A stretch of DNA of 64,000 nucleotides from Myxococcales bacterium (GTDB lineage Bacteria > Myxococcota_A > Polyangia > Polyangiales > Polyangiaceae). Shown piece by piece: positions 54,627 through 63,144 of the stretch. The stretch covers positions 56,319 to 120,318 of the forward strand of contig CANJCO010000007.1 of NCBI GenBank assembly GCA_947473045.1, given 5' to 3'. Below the pieces are notes generated by a model. That model searched no databases. It saw nothing but the letters and a program-made list of their open reading frames with translations, and had not been told where the DNA came from. The translations under genes and the position numbers were made by a program. The stretch's first letter is position 1. Each line of letters opens with the position of its first letter.

Positions 54627-54725
54627 ATGCCCAAGGGACAAGAGAAGTTGAAGAAGGAAAACAAGCCGAAGCTCACCGTGAAGGAGAAGAAGGCGAAGAA
54701 GAAGGAAAAGGCTGCGAGCAAGTGA
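54627..54725 (+). CDS. Lys-rich 32-residue protein
   Basis: A short open frame preceded by GGAGG and starting ATG: MPKGQEKLKKENKPKLTV then EKKAKKKEKAASK. More than 40 percent of residues are Lys, and the protein should be unstructured or helical and nucleic-acid- or membrane-associated. Similar small Lys-rich proteins occur in many Proteobacteria with no known role. It lies between the second cyclase gene and the FHA transporter gene. Confidence 0.55.
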   Translation: MPKGQEKLKKENKPKLTVKEKKAKKKEKAASK

Positions 54726-54897
54726 GCCGAACGCGAGCGCAGCCAGCGTAGCCTTCGCTACTTCGCACGCGCCTCGCCGCCTCACGATCAGCGCCTCGCG
54801 CTCCCTTCCGCTCGCCGACCTCGCATAGGAGGTCGAGCCTGCGGTGCGGAGCTGCGAGGCGTCTTCTTTGGTGCGACGCGCGCGCGCAGCGGCTCGT

Positions 54898-57897
54898 TCA
54901 AACGGGATCGCGGCGGCGCAGCAGCACGAACAAGATGACCATCATCACGAGGGTCATCGAAAACAGGATGCCGATCGGAAGGCCCGTCATGTTCCAGTTC
55001 ACGAAGCCCCACGCGCCCGGCATGGTGGCGCTCTCGACTTGAGCGACGGCGCACTGAAAATGCCCGCTCTGGATGAAATCGGGCGGGCTCGAAAGCGTCG
55101 GCTGGTGCAAGTCGATGAGCCACGCGGCCTGATTGCGAATCGCGTAGCGCTCCTGGGCGATCGCGCCCTCGAAGCCCCAGCGGGCCGGCATCGCGTACAT
55201 GAGCGGGCCGAGCATCGGGTTGGTGGTCATCGGGACCATGAGGCCGCCGAGCACGATCTGCGGGATGAGCGCGATCGGTGTGAGCGCCATCGCGGCTTCG
55301 GCGGAGGCCACCACCGTCGACAGCAGCAGTCCGAGCGCGGCCGCGTTCATCGACACGGCGACCATCGACGCGAGCTCCATCACAAACGCCGGAGCGCCGC
55401 CCTCGAAGCCGAGTGAGAAAAATACGATCCCGAGCAGCATGGTGCACTGGAGCACGCAGACGAGGCTCAAGATGATGTACTTGCTCATCACGTAGTTGAA
55501 GAGCGACAGGTTCACCATGCGCTCGCGCAGGTAGATCGAGCGCTCGGTGACGATCTCGCGCGCGGCGTTGCTCGTGCCGAACCAAACGCACGAGACCACG
55601 ACGAAGAACATCGCCGCAGTGTGGTCGGTGGTGGGGTTCATCTCCTTCAGGAGGTTGCCGGCGTTGCTGGTTGTCTGCGGGTTGCGGTTCGCGAGCTCCT
55701 GCAGCGCGCCGAGGCACCAAAACGGGATGGCCGATCGCTGTCCGCCGAACACGACCGCGAGCATGATCCCGATCACCGGGGCCTGCAGAAACATGATGGC
55801 CGCGCCGGCCCGATCGCGGATCTTGACCTTCCAGTACCGCGACATCAGGAGCATCAGCTGGCGCGACAGGGGCGTCGACGCTCTGGCCGGCGTGCCGCGC
55901 GCTGCGGGCTCGGTTCCGACCGCTCGCCGCCCGGCGTACATCTGCTGAAATACGGGGTTTTGATCGTGAAAGAACTCGGCCCGCCACTGCCTCGCGGCGT
56001 CGAGCCGCGCCGGCGCCCTCGGCGTGCTCGGGTCGCGCGTCTTCATCTGGTCGAGCACTGCGCGCTCACGCACGCTGAGCATGTCGAACATGTCGCGTGG
56101 GGTGTCGATGCGCGTGACGTTTCCGGTATAGCTCGCCCGGTACGGGCTGCCGGGACGCTCGATGATCGAACCGAAGAAGCGATAGGCCGCGTCGCCGGTG
56201 GGGCCGAAATAAGTCGGTATACCGCCATAGCCCATGATGAACGCGAGATTGAATTTCTCGAATTCGTCTTTAGCGGGCTGGTGAATCGTCATGACGATGG
56301 TCTTGCCGGTCTTCTTGGTGAGATCGGCGAGCAGGGTAATCAGCGACGTCGTGTCGTCGGCGGCGAGACCGCTTGTGGGCTCGTCGAGAAACACGATCAC
56401 CGGATCGGTCACCAGCTCGAGGGCGATGTTCACGCGCTTGCGCTGCCCGCCCGAAAGCACCTTTTTCTCAGGCTTTCCGATCTGCAGGTTCTTCACGCCC
56501 TCGAGGCCGAGATCGCGCAGCGTCTGCTCGACGCGCTGGTTGATCTCCTCGTCGGAATAGTCTGGCGGCAGGCGGAACTGAGCCGAGTACTTCACCGCCT
56601 CGAACACGGTCAACTCGGGATGAACGATGTCGTCCTGCGGCACATAGCCAATCGACCCGCGCAGCGCATCGTAGATGGCATACAAGTCTTCGCCGTTGAT
56701 GCGCACTTGCCCGGCAGTGGGGGGCAAATAGCCATTGAGCGTCATGAGGAGCGTCGTCTTGCCCGCCCCGCTGGGACCCATCAGCGCGATCATGTCGCCG
56801 GGCAGGGCCTTGAACGACACGTGATCGAGCAGGGTCTTCATCGACCCCGGGTTGTCGCGATCGGGAACCTCCAAAAATAGGTCCCACGCCTCGATTTCAT
56901 ACAGCGGCTTGCCGGCCCACGAGGCCTGCTGATCTTCGACGACGACGTTGACCTGCTGCCCGGCGATCTGAATGAGCAGCGGCATCGGGCCGATGAGGAC
57001 CTTCTCGCCGTGCTGGACCGGTACGCGCTGCCCGGGCGGAATGCGTTGCCCGCGCGCGAAGGTGCCGTTGGCGCTGCGCAGGTCTTCGAGAAAGAGCTGA
57101 CCGCCTTCTTGAACGATTCGGGCGTGGTGCGACGAGACTTGCGGGTGCGCGACCACGATCTTGTTGTCGGGAGTGCGGCCGATCGTGATGATGCCCCCCG
57201 CGCCCTGCATCGCCTCCATGCTGAGCTCGCCGATCACCGTGCGGTGGCGGCGAGCCGCCCCTTCCTGAGGCGCCGGCGCTGCGTGCGCGACCTCGGGCTG
57301 CGGTGGGACCGGGGGCTGCGCGGAGACTGGACCGCCCGACGCGGCGGCCTGCGCCAGCTGCGCCAGGAGCGCCACGGACACGGGCACGGGACCGAACGCG
57401 ACGAGGCCGTTCGGGTCGATGGGCACAGGCTGGTTGGGCGCGATCGGCTGCGGGCCGCCGACGTACGTGCCGCTCGTCGATCCGTGGTCGACGATCATCA
57501 TGCGATCGAGCATCACGGTCGCGTGCAGGGCGCTGATCGCGGCGTGCGCGATGACGACGGACGCACGCATCGGGTCGCGCCCGATGATCACGTGCCCGCG
57601 CTGCGCCGGCGCCTGTCCTTGACTCATGAGCATGCATACGAGGGCAGGGTGGCCGAGCGGCACCTGCACCTGACCGACGACGAACGCGGTGCGGAAGTCG
57701 AACGGCACAGGCTGCTGCGCGGGGACGGGGCCGCCGTTCGCGAAGCTCGTGCCATGGCCCAGGTCCACGAACAGCAGCAGGCCGCCCTGCTTGACGACGC
57801 GGGCGTGATGGGGAGCGACTCCCGGCCCCTGCAGCACGATATCTGCATCGGGAGCGCTGCCGATGGTGATGTGTTCGCGACCAATTCCGGGGATCAT
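54898..57897 (-). CDS. Triple-FHA ABC-2 type transporter
   Basis: A 999-residue protein. Residues 1-320 hold three FHA-like domains (each about 90-100 residues with the GR...H...N pattern, for example ITIGSAPDADIV, VIIGRDPMRASVV and ITIGRTPDNKIVV), which bind phosphothreonine. Residues 340-570 are an ABC ATPase (Walker A GPSGAGKTTLLMTL, signature LSGGQRKRV, Walker B VIVFLDEPTSGL) of the ABCG/ABC-2 group. Residues 690-999 are an ABC-2 permease with about six TM helices. The combination suggests an exporter controlled by protein phosphorylation. FHA-ABC fusions are known in myxobacteria and cyanobacteria. Confidence 0.85.
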   Translation of the reverse strand: MIPGIGREHITIGSAPDADIVLQGPGVAPHHARVVKQGGLLLFVDLGHGTSFANGGPVPAQQPVPFDFRTAFVVGQVQVPLGHPALVCMLMSQGQAPAQRGHVIIGRDPMRASVVIAHAAISALHATVMLDRMMIVDHGSTSGTYVGGPQPIAPNQPVPIDPNGLVAFGPVPVSVALLAQLAQAAASGGPVSAQPPVPPQPEVAHAAPAPQEGAARRHRTVIGELSMEAMQGAGGIITIGRTPDNKIVVAHPQVSSHHARIVQEGGQLFLEDLRSANGTFARGQRIPPGQRVPVQHGEKVLIGPMPLLIQIAGQQVNVVVEDQQASWAGKPLYEIEAWDLFLEVPDRDNPGSMKTLLDHVSFKALPGDMIALMGPSGAGKTTLLMTLNGYLPPTAGQVRINGEDLYAIYDALRGSIGYVPQDDIVHPELTVFEAVKYSAQFRLPPDYSDEEINQRVEQTLRDLGLEGVKNLQIGKPEKKVLSGGQRKRVNIALELVTDPVIVFLDEPTSGLAADDTTSLITLLADLTKKTGKTIVMTIHQPAKDEFEKFNLAFIMGYGGIPTYFGPTGDAAYRFFGSIIERPGSPYRASYTGNVTRIDTPRDMFDMLSVRERAVLDQMKTRDPSTPRAPARLDAARQWRAEFFHDQNPVFQQMYAGRRAVGTEPAARGTPARASTPLSRQLMLLMSRYWKVKIRDRAGAAIMFLQAPVIGIMLAVVFGGQRSAIPFWCLGALQELANRNPQTTSNAGNLLKEMNPTTDHTAAMFFVVVSCVWFGTSNAAREIVTERSIYLRERMVNLSLFNYVMSKYIILSLVCVLQCTMLLGIVFFSLGFEGGAPAFVMELASMVAVSMNAAALGLLLSTVVASAEAAMALTPIALIPQIVLGGLMVPMTTNPMLGPLMYAMPARWGFEGAIAQERYAIRNQAAWLIDLHQPTLSSPPDFIQSGHFQCAVAQVESATMPGAWGFVNWNMTGLPIGILFSMTLVMMVILFVLLRRRDPV

Positions 57898-58045
57898 GAT
57901 GCTTCACGTCTATCAGCGCCGGCTCTTGCGGACGGCCTTTTTTTTTGCGGCGATCGCGGGGGTAGCGGCGGTCTGGCCCCGTGTTCGCGCTCTTCCTCGC
58001 GCTCCTCCCGTCACCGGCCTCGCGGTCACGCGGCGCATCCTCGCT

Positions 58046-58937
58046 TCAGTCCGCGAGTACGTCGTCGACCGAGGCCGCAGTGACGGCCCGCGCTACCCAT
58101 TCGCGCAGCACCGTCACGTCGTTGCACGCGGCGATGCGCCCCTCGTGATCGGCAGTCAGTGTGAGGCCACGCGTGCGCAAAATCACCCGAAGCGCATCTC
58201 GCTCGCCTTCGCCGCGTCCGGCTTCGCGCCCCTCTTTGAGCCCCTTTTCGAGCCCCTGGGCGATGCCTTTTTCGAGCGCCTGATAGTAAAATGGATTGGT
58301 CGGGACGTAATTCGCGAAGTTCAATTCAGCCTCCAGAGCGAGACGCGCCGCGGCGCCGAGTGCAGACCAGATGACATCAAGATACACCACGTCGCGGTCA
58401 TCCGGCAGCGCGGGCAGCACTTGAAGCGCAGCGCGCGCGACGGCGAGGGCATCGGGCCCTTTCGCGTGCATCCGCGCCGACAGTACCGCCAAGTACGGAT
58501 GGGCCAGCGCCTCGGCGACATCCGTTACCCGAGGCACGTCCGCCGGCCCGATCACGAGCGGCCGCCACTCGTTGTACGGATCGAGCTGCACCGGTCTGCG
58601 CGCCCACGCGGCCACGGCCTCGTCTACGGCAATCACGACCACGACGGCGGGACACCGATACCGGCTTCGTGCCGACATCGCGTAAGACGGCATCGAATAG
58701 AGTTTATCCGCGTCTGCGCTGAGTTGAATTTCGGCAATCAGCACCACGTCGGGAGATTGCTGATTACCGAACGAGACTACGAGATCGGCCCGAAGCTCGG
58801 GCGCCGTGAGCGTGGCGTCGCAGACTTCGGCCTCGCCGGCGGTCGATGGCCACGCCGAGCGACGCGAGCAGGGTGCGGAGCAGCGACGGATCGCTGCGGA
58901 TCAGCTCGATCAGCACTTCGTGGTCCGTAGTCGGCAT
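58046..58937 (-). pseudogene. Frameshifted Rpn-like PD-(D/E)XK nuclease gene
   Basis: The N-terminal frame (MPTTDHEVLIELIRSDPS...) begins at 58937 and is lost near 58840, where one extra base breaks the frame; the other frame then continues with ADLVVSFGNQQSP, VVLIAEIQLSADADK, RCPAVVVVIAVDEAVAAWA and an end at 58046. Removing a single C in the CGCC-GGCGAG region restores one 296-residue protein. The D...ExQ...K arrangement matches the PD-(D/E)XK nuclease family typified by Rpn proteins, and a coil of Gly-Arg repeats links to a C-terminal helix, as in myxobacterial members. It is either a pseudogene or an assembly error. Confidence 0.65.
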
Positions 58938-59580
58938 GACGGTCGGTGACCCAGCAGGCCGCGTGCCATGCGCGATCGTACTGATTTCAGGGAGATCGCG
59001 ATTGGGTAGGGTGGCCGGGCCAGCGCGGGGCCGTCCGGGGGCCAGGCCTCGCACCTGATTCACTGTGATGCGAACGCCGGGGCGCCGAGCGCGCGGCGCT
59101 GCGGGTGATGACGTGGCTTTCGAAAACGCGGCTACGCCAAAGGCGACGTCTCCGTGTCGTTCGAGGAGAGGTCGTCCACGAGGCAGATTTCGGCCGCGAT
59201 GCCGCTGACATCGAACGTCTGGAGCCAGCGCGTGCCGAGCTCGGTTAAGCTAAGCGCTTGGCTAACACAAAGAACGACCACAGGCGGCGCCGCTGGGCTC
59301 AATCGCGGGGGACAAAGGCGGGACGAACGACATGGGGTCGTCGGACGGTCGTTGGGCCAGCGGCGGTCGAGCGGTCCGAGACGGTTGGAGCGTGCCCGAG
59401 CCGATGCCGGCTGCGCTCCGGCGACGGCTGCTGCGCGTCAACCGCGCGGCCACACGGAGGAGCTCGCGTGCCGCGACACGTTGCGCCAGGCTGGCAGAGT
59501 GGTGCAGGCCCGATCCAGCGAGACGATCCACACGCCCCGCCCACGACCACGCGGCTGCGGGAAATGCTCGCGATTGTTCG
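58938..59580. other. Gene-poor stretch
   Basis: No convincing gene is seen. One minus-strand frame of about 50 residues ending near 59130 (with TELGTRWLQTFDVSGIAAE) has protein-like composition but no start codon or ribosome binding site and could be a decayed remnant. The rest reads as non-coding DNA. Confidence 0.4.
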
Positions 59581-59596
59581 TGGCACGACCGGTGCA
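59581..59596 (+). promoter_or_regulatory. Candidate sigma-54 promoter (-24/-12)
   Basis: TGGCACG-ACCG-GTGCA matches the sigma-54 -24/-12 consensus TGGCACG-N4-TTGCA with one change. It is 22 bp upstream of the SH3 lipoprotein start codon, so the transcript would start just before the AGGAGG ribosome binding site. No activator gene is adjacent. Confidence 0.45.
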
Positions 59597-59618
59597 GCGC
59601 TACGTTTCAGGAGGATTG

Positions 59619-60404
59619 ATGAAAACGATGCTGCTCCGGCCCGCGGGCCTTTCCGCCGCGCTTCTACTCGGATGTGTGCTCAGCGCCCTCGGCTGTTCGG
59701 CGGCGGTCGAAGGGCCCACGGAAGCGCCCACCGGCGCGTCCGCGGAGGAGGCCCTCACCGGGAGCTTCCCCGTCGGAACCCGGTTCCACACGACGGATGG
59801 GGTCAACCTCCGTGCTGCACCCAGCGTGCAAGGGGCTGTCCTGAACGTCATCCCAGCAGGGACCACCGTGCTCTGCGCGTCGGCCCAACCGAAGAGCGGC
59901 TGGTACGGCGTGACCTACCTGGGCAAGACGGGCTGGGTAAAGGCTGAATTTCTCGCGAACGGCCCCTCGAGTGGCGCCCAGAGCGGCGGATTCACGCGCT
60001 CGCAGGTCTACCAGATCGCGCGCACCCACATGCGGCCAGGCGCCGAGCGCGTGGCCGAGGATTTTCTGGATCCCAACCTCACGACCCAGGCTCTCGTCAA
60101 CGCGGTGGGCTGGCTGGCGACCCACAGCCCGCCAAGCTGGGAGATCAGCGCGATCAACTCGAACCACCACTACGATCCGGCAGCGCACTCGGGCGGCTAC
60201 GCGCTCGACCTCTACAACACGAAGCCGAGCGACGACGCGCGCTTCGTGCAGCTGGTCGATCAGGATCCGTACGTCGTCGAGGTCGGCCTGTCGGGCGACT
60301 ACACGGGGCAGCGGAGCCGAATTTCCGGCATGTATCTCTTTATCGAAAACGCGCCCACGCACGTGCACCTGGCCGTCAAGCAAGCGTACGGTTCGTTCCA
60401 GTAG
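59619..60404 (+). CDS. SH3-domain secreted lipoprotein
   Basis: A 261-residue lipoprotein preceded by AGGAGG. The signal peptide ends LSALGC (lipobox). Residues 50-110 are a bacterial SH3 (SH3b) domain: GVNLRAAPSVQGAVLNVIPAGTTV, WYGVTYLGKTGWVKAEFL. The C-terminal half (about 125-261) has no recognised domain but contains HSGGYALDLYNT and HVHLAVKQ, possibly metal- or peptidoglycan-related. SH3b domains bind cell-wall peptides, so it may target peptidoglycan. Confidence 0.75.
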   Translation: MKTMLLRPAGLSAALLLGCVLSALGCSAAVEGPTEAPTGASAEEALTGSFPVGTRFHTTDGVNLRAAPSVQGAVLNVIPAGTTVLCASAQPKSGWYGVTYLGKTGWVKAEFLANGPSSGAQSGGFTRSQVYQIARTHMRPGAERVAEDFLDPNLTTQALVNAVGWLATHSPPSWEISAINSNHHYDPAAHSGGYALDLYNTKPSDDARFVQLVDQDPYVVEVGLSGDYTGQRSRISGMYLFIENAPTHVHLAVKQAYGSFQ

Positions 60405-60545
60405 CCCTCTCCCAGCGCCTCTGCGCGACCTCGCGACAGCGCAGAACGGATGTTGGCTTCACCCTGCCCAACCCGGATGCTGCAGGCGCGCATCGCTGTC
60501 GCAGCGGTCGGCCGTCGCGGTCGCGCCCGCCAGGACTTCTTATGT

Positions 60546-60573
60546 GCCCACCCCCACGCGGAGGCGGGTGGGC
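60546..60573 (+). terminator. Stem-loop after the SH3 lipoprotein gene
   Basis: GCCCACCC (60546-60553) pairs with GGGTGGGC (60566-60573) around a 12-base loop. There is no T-run, so it is a weak terminator candidate. It lies 142 bp after the stop codon and directly before repeat copy 3; the rest of the 60405-60747 gap is repeat copy 3 and unremarkable sequence. Confidence 0.35.
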
Positions 60574-60575
60574 CC

Positions 60576-60750
60576 TACCAGGGTGCTCGAAAAACACCCT
60601 GCTAGCAGGGTGCTCGAAGAACACCATGGTAGGGACTGGCGAAGCCAATTGCGTGAGGTGGGGACCGCGAAAAACCGCGTTTTTCGGGGCGTTGAGCTGA
60701 ATACCTCCCCGAGATGAAAGGCTAGCGGGCCGCTCTTTGACGGCCTGCTA
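60576..60750 (+). repeat. Multi-hairpin repeat, copy 3 (degenerate)
   Basis: The same order of hairpins as copy 2 can be followed but with many changes: the first hairpin is doubled (CAGGGTG/CACCCTG, then a decayed second copy), AATTGGC is ACTGGC, one stem arm of the GGGGAGGT hairpin is lost (GTTGAGC), and the last hairpin is GCGGGCCG/CGGCCTGC with mismatches. It is clearly older than copies 1, 2 and 4. Its last three bases form the stop codon of the downstream dehydrogenase gene read on the minus strand. Confidence 0.85.
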
Positions 60751-62154
60751 GATCCCTTCGAGGTGCTTGCGGAAGTGTCGCATGACCCAGGCGTGAACCG
60801 GCGCCTGCGTCAGGATGTAGACAATCCAAGGCAGCGACGGAACGAACTCCTGGATCGCAGCGAGCGTGTAGCGCTTGTTCGCGACTTGTCTGAACTCGAG
60901 CCACCCGGTCGTGGTCGTCTTCGAGAGCAGGCCGCCGACAATGTGAAACTTGTCTCGCGTGTGATCGGGGCCGAGGTCGATGAGCTCGAGGATGAGCAGC
61001 GGGCGACTGACGAGCGCGAGGGAGAACGTGATTCGACTCGATCCGGGCGACCGCTCGACGCGAATGAAGGGCTTCAGAAACTCGGGCAGCCAGCGCATGT
61101 ACGCGTCGGACACGAAGCGGGCGTCGCGGTTGGGGAGCGACGGCAGGCGCTGGATCGAACGGACCGTAGGCGCGACGTGCTTTTTCGGCCGGGTGCGGGG
61201 CCGCGTGCGGGCTACGTCGACACGACCGCCGGCGTCGGAGCGTCGGAGGGTCTCCGTGAGCATGCTGGCGAACGTGGCGTACTTCACGTAGCGGGCGATC
61301 TCGGGGCGCGGCTGCAGCCGTGGGAGGTCGCACTGCAAGCTGTCGATGAGCGGCGCGACGAGCTCGTACGAGGCGCCCGAAAAGAGCTGCACCCAGCGCT
61401 TGGAGAAGCCGGTCGAAGCGATGGGCACCGGGACCATTCGCCGCCGCTTTCCGAGCGCCGCGGCGGTGTCTCGCAGGAGGTCCTCGTAGCAGAGCGACTC
61501 ACCGTTCACGACGTCGAACGTTCCCCCGACGAGCGCGGGATCTTCGAGCGACGCTGCAAGCACGGCGACGACGTCGTCGAGGAAGATCGCCTGCCCGGAG
61601 CTCTTCGTCCATTTTGGCAGCACCATCCACGGTAGCCGCGACACCAGCGAGCGCAAAATCTCGAACGAGCTGCCGCCCGGACCGACGACCATCCCCGCAC
61701 GAAGACAGGTGACCGGGATGTCCGCGGACTGGAGCACGCCTTCGACTTCGAGTCGGCTCGCGAGGTGCTGGCTCACGAACCCGGAAGGGGGTACGAGGCC
61801 GCCGAGATAGACGATTTGCTTCACGCCCTGCTGCGCGCACGCCTTGGCGAAGTTGTCGGCAAGCAGGAGGTCGGTGTCGTGGAAGTCCCCTTGAAACAGG
61901 CGCGACGACGGCATCATCGAATGCACGAGGTAGAACGCGACGTCGACGCCGCGAAGCGCCGCCTGGGTGCTCGTCGCCGAGAACAGGTCGCATTCGCGCC
62001 ACGTCGCGCCCGGCGAAGGCGGTCGCGCGCTGCGCGTCAAGCCGACGACGTCGTAGGCACCGCGCAGCTGCTCGATGAGGTGCGATCCGACGAACCCAGT
62101 CGCACCGGCGACCGCGATCGTCCTGCGCGCGTTCGTCGCGTTGGCGGAGCTCAC
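60748..62154 (-). CDS. NAD(P)-binding atypical SDR with C-terminal domain
   Basis: A 468-residue protein. Residues 12-300 are an atypical short-chain dehydrogenase/NmrA-like Rossmann domain (AVAGATGFVGSHLIEQL; VYLGGLVPPSGFVS; RAGMVVGPGGSSFEILRSLV). Residues 330-460 (VSDAYMRWLPEFLKPF ... WLEFRQVANKRYTLAAIQEF ... FRKHLEGI) look like the DUF2867-type domain often fused to such SDRs. The GTG at 62154 overlaps the upstream stop (GTGA). Its own stop codon TAG comes from the last bases of repeat copy 3. Confidence 0.78.
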   Translation of the reverse strand: MSSANATNARRTIAVAGATGFVGSHLIEQLRGAYDVVGLTRSARPPSPGATWRECDLFSATSTQAALRGVDVAFYLVHSMMPSSRLFQGDFHDTDLLLADNFAKACAQQGVKQIVYLGGLVPPSGFVSQHLASRLEVEGVLQSADIPVTCLRAGMVVGPGGSSFEILRSLVSRLPWMVLPKWTKSSGQAIFLDDVVAVLAASLEDPALVGGTFDVVNGESLCYEDLLRDTAAALGKRRRMVPVPIASTGFSKRWVQLFSGASYELVAPLIDSLQCDLPRLQPRPEIARYVKYATFASMLTETLRRSDAGGRVDVARTRPRTRPKKHVAPTVRSIQRLPSLPNRDARFVSDAYMRWLPEFLKPFIRVERSPGSSRITFSLALVSRPLLILELIDLGPDHTRDKFHIVGGLLSKTTTTGWLEFRQVANKRYTLAAIQEFVPSLPWIVYILTQAPVHAWVMRHFRKHLEGI

Positions 62155-62906
62155 CGGGACCGCACCGTGCCGAGGCCGCCGTCGACGCCGAAGACTTGCC
62201 CGGTCACCCAGGACTGCGCAGGATCGAGCAGAAACTCGAGCATTCGCGCGACGTCGTCGGGCTGGCCGACGCGACCCAGCGCGTGCATGGCCTGACTCGC
62301 GCGGAGCGACGCTTCGTTCGACACGATGCGCGCCGACAGCGGCGTATGAACGAGTCCCGGAGAGACCACGTTCACGCGAACGCCGCGCGGCGCATAGGTC
62401 GCGGCAGCGCTGAGCGCCAGCCCGACGATCCCCGCTTTCGCAGCGGCGACCGCTTCGTGATTGGCGAGGCCCACCCGCGCTGCCGCGGACGACACGAGCA
62501 CCAGCGAGCCGCCTCCGCTCCGCCCAAGGATGGGGGCCGCGGCCCGCGCGACCGAAAACGCCGTGCCGAGGTTCGCCCCGAGCACCTGCTCCCACTCGGC
62601 TGCCGAGGTCATGTGCGCGGCCTTGAGCAGGATGGATCCGGCGAGGTTCACGACGCCGTCGAGGCGCCCATGCCGCGCGAACGCATGGTCGAAGGCGGCC
62701 GCGGTCGCGTCGAAATCGCGCGCGTCGAACGGCGCGACGTCGCCGCCCACCCGACCGGCAAGCTCGCGCAGAGGCGCCTCGGATCGTCCGCCAAGCACCA
62801 GCCGAAACCCGCGATCGCGAAGCCGCGAGCACAGCGCGGCGCCGATCCCGCCGGCGGCGCCCACAACGAACATCACGCGCTCTTGCGCTGTAATCGGCTC
62901 TTGCAT
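62151..62906 (-). CDS. Short-chain dehydrogenase (His in place of catalytic Tyr)
   Basis: A 251-residue classical SDR: VVGAAGGIGAALCSRL (TGxxxGIG), DVAPFDARD, NLAGS (NNAG-like), SSAAARVG (catalytic Ser), and NHEAVAAAKAGIVGL where the usual YxxxK is HxxxxxK-like, with His in the Tyr position. Some SDR relatives with this change are inactive or use altered chemistry. The Met at 62906 is preferred over 62951 since it starts the fold without an Arg-rich extension. It overlaps the atypical SDR gene. Confidence 0.78.
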   Translation of the reverse strand: MQEPITAQERVMFVVGAAGGIGAALCSRLRDRGFRLVLGGRSEAPLRELAGRVGGDVAPFDARDFDATAAAFDHAFARHGRLDGVVNLAGSILLKAAHMTSAAEWEQVLGANLGTAFSVARAAAPILGRSGGGSLVLVSSAAARVGLANHEAVAAAKAGIVGLALSAAATYAPRGVRVNVVSPGLVHTPLSARIVSNEASLRASQAMHALGRVGQPDDVARMLEFLLDPAQSWVTGQVFGVDGGLGTVRSR

Positions 62907-63144
62907 GGCTCTCCGTCGGGTCAGCGGGCGAGCTGCGCGTGCTCTGCGCACATCACGCCCTGTGGACGAACGCTACGATGCACGCAGCAAGCGCCCTGCG
63001 TCGTCTCCGCGCATCGACGGTCCACAAAAGAAAATGGCCGGGAGGGTGGCCGCTGCGGAGTTGTGCGCCATCTTGCCCGCGGACCGGTCGCAGCGGGGCG
63101 CTCTGCGGGTCAGCCGGCACGGCTCAACGCCGCGGGCGAATTCG

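Noticed and set aside
57930-57960. T-run as a terminator near 57940
   Set aside because: It has no preceding stem on the plus strand, and on the minus strand it lies upstream of the FHA transporter gene; more likely just promoter-space sequence.
59050-59260. Minus-strand frame of about 50 residues in the gap before the SH3 lipoprotein
   Set aside because: No start codon or ribosome binding site; only a short stretch looks protein-like, so it is noted as a possible remnant only.
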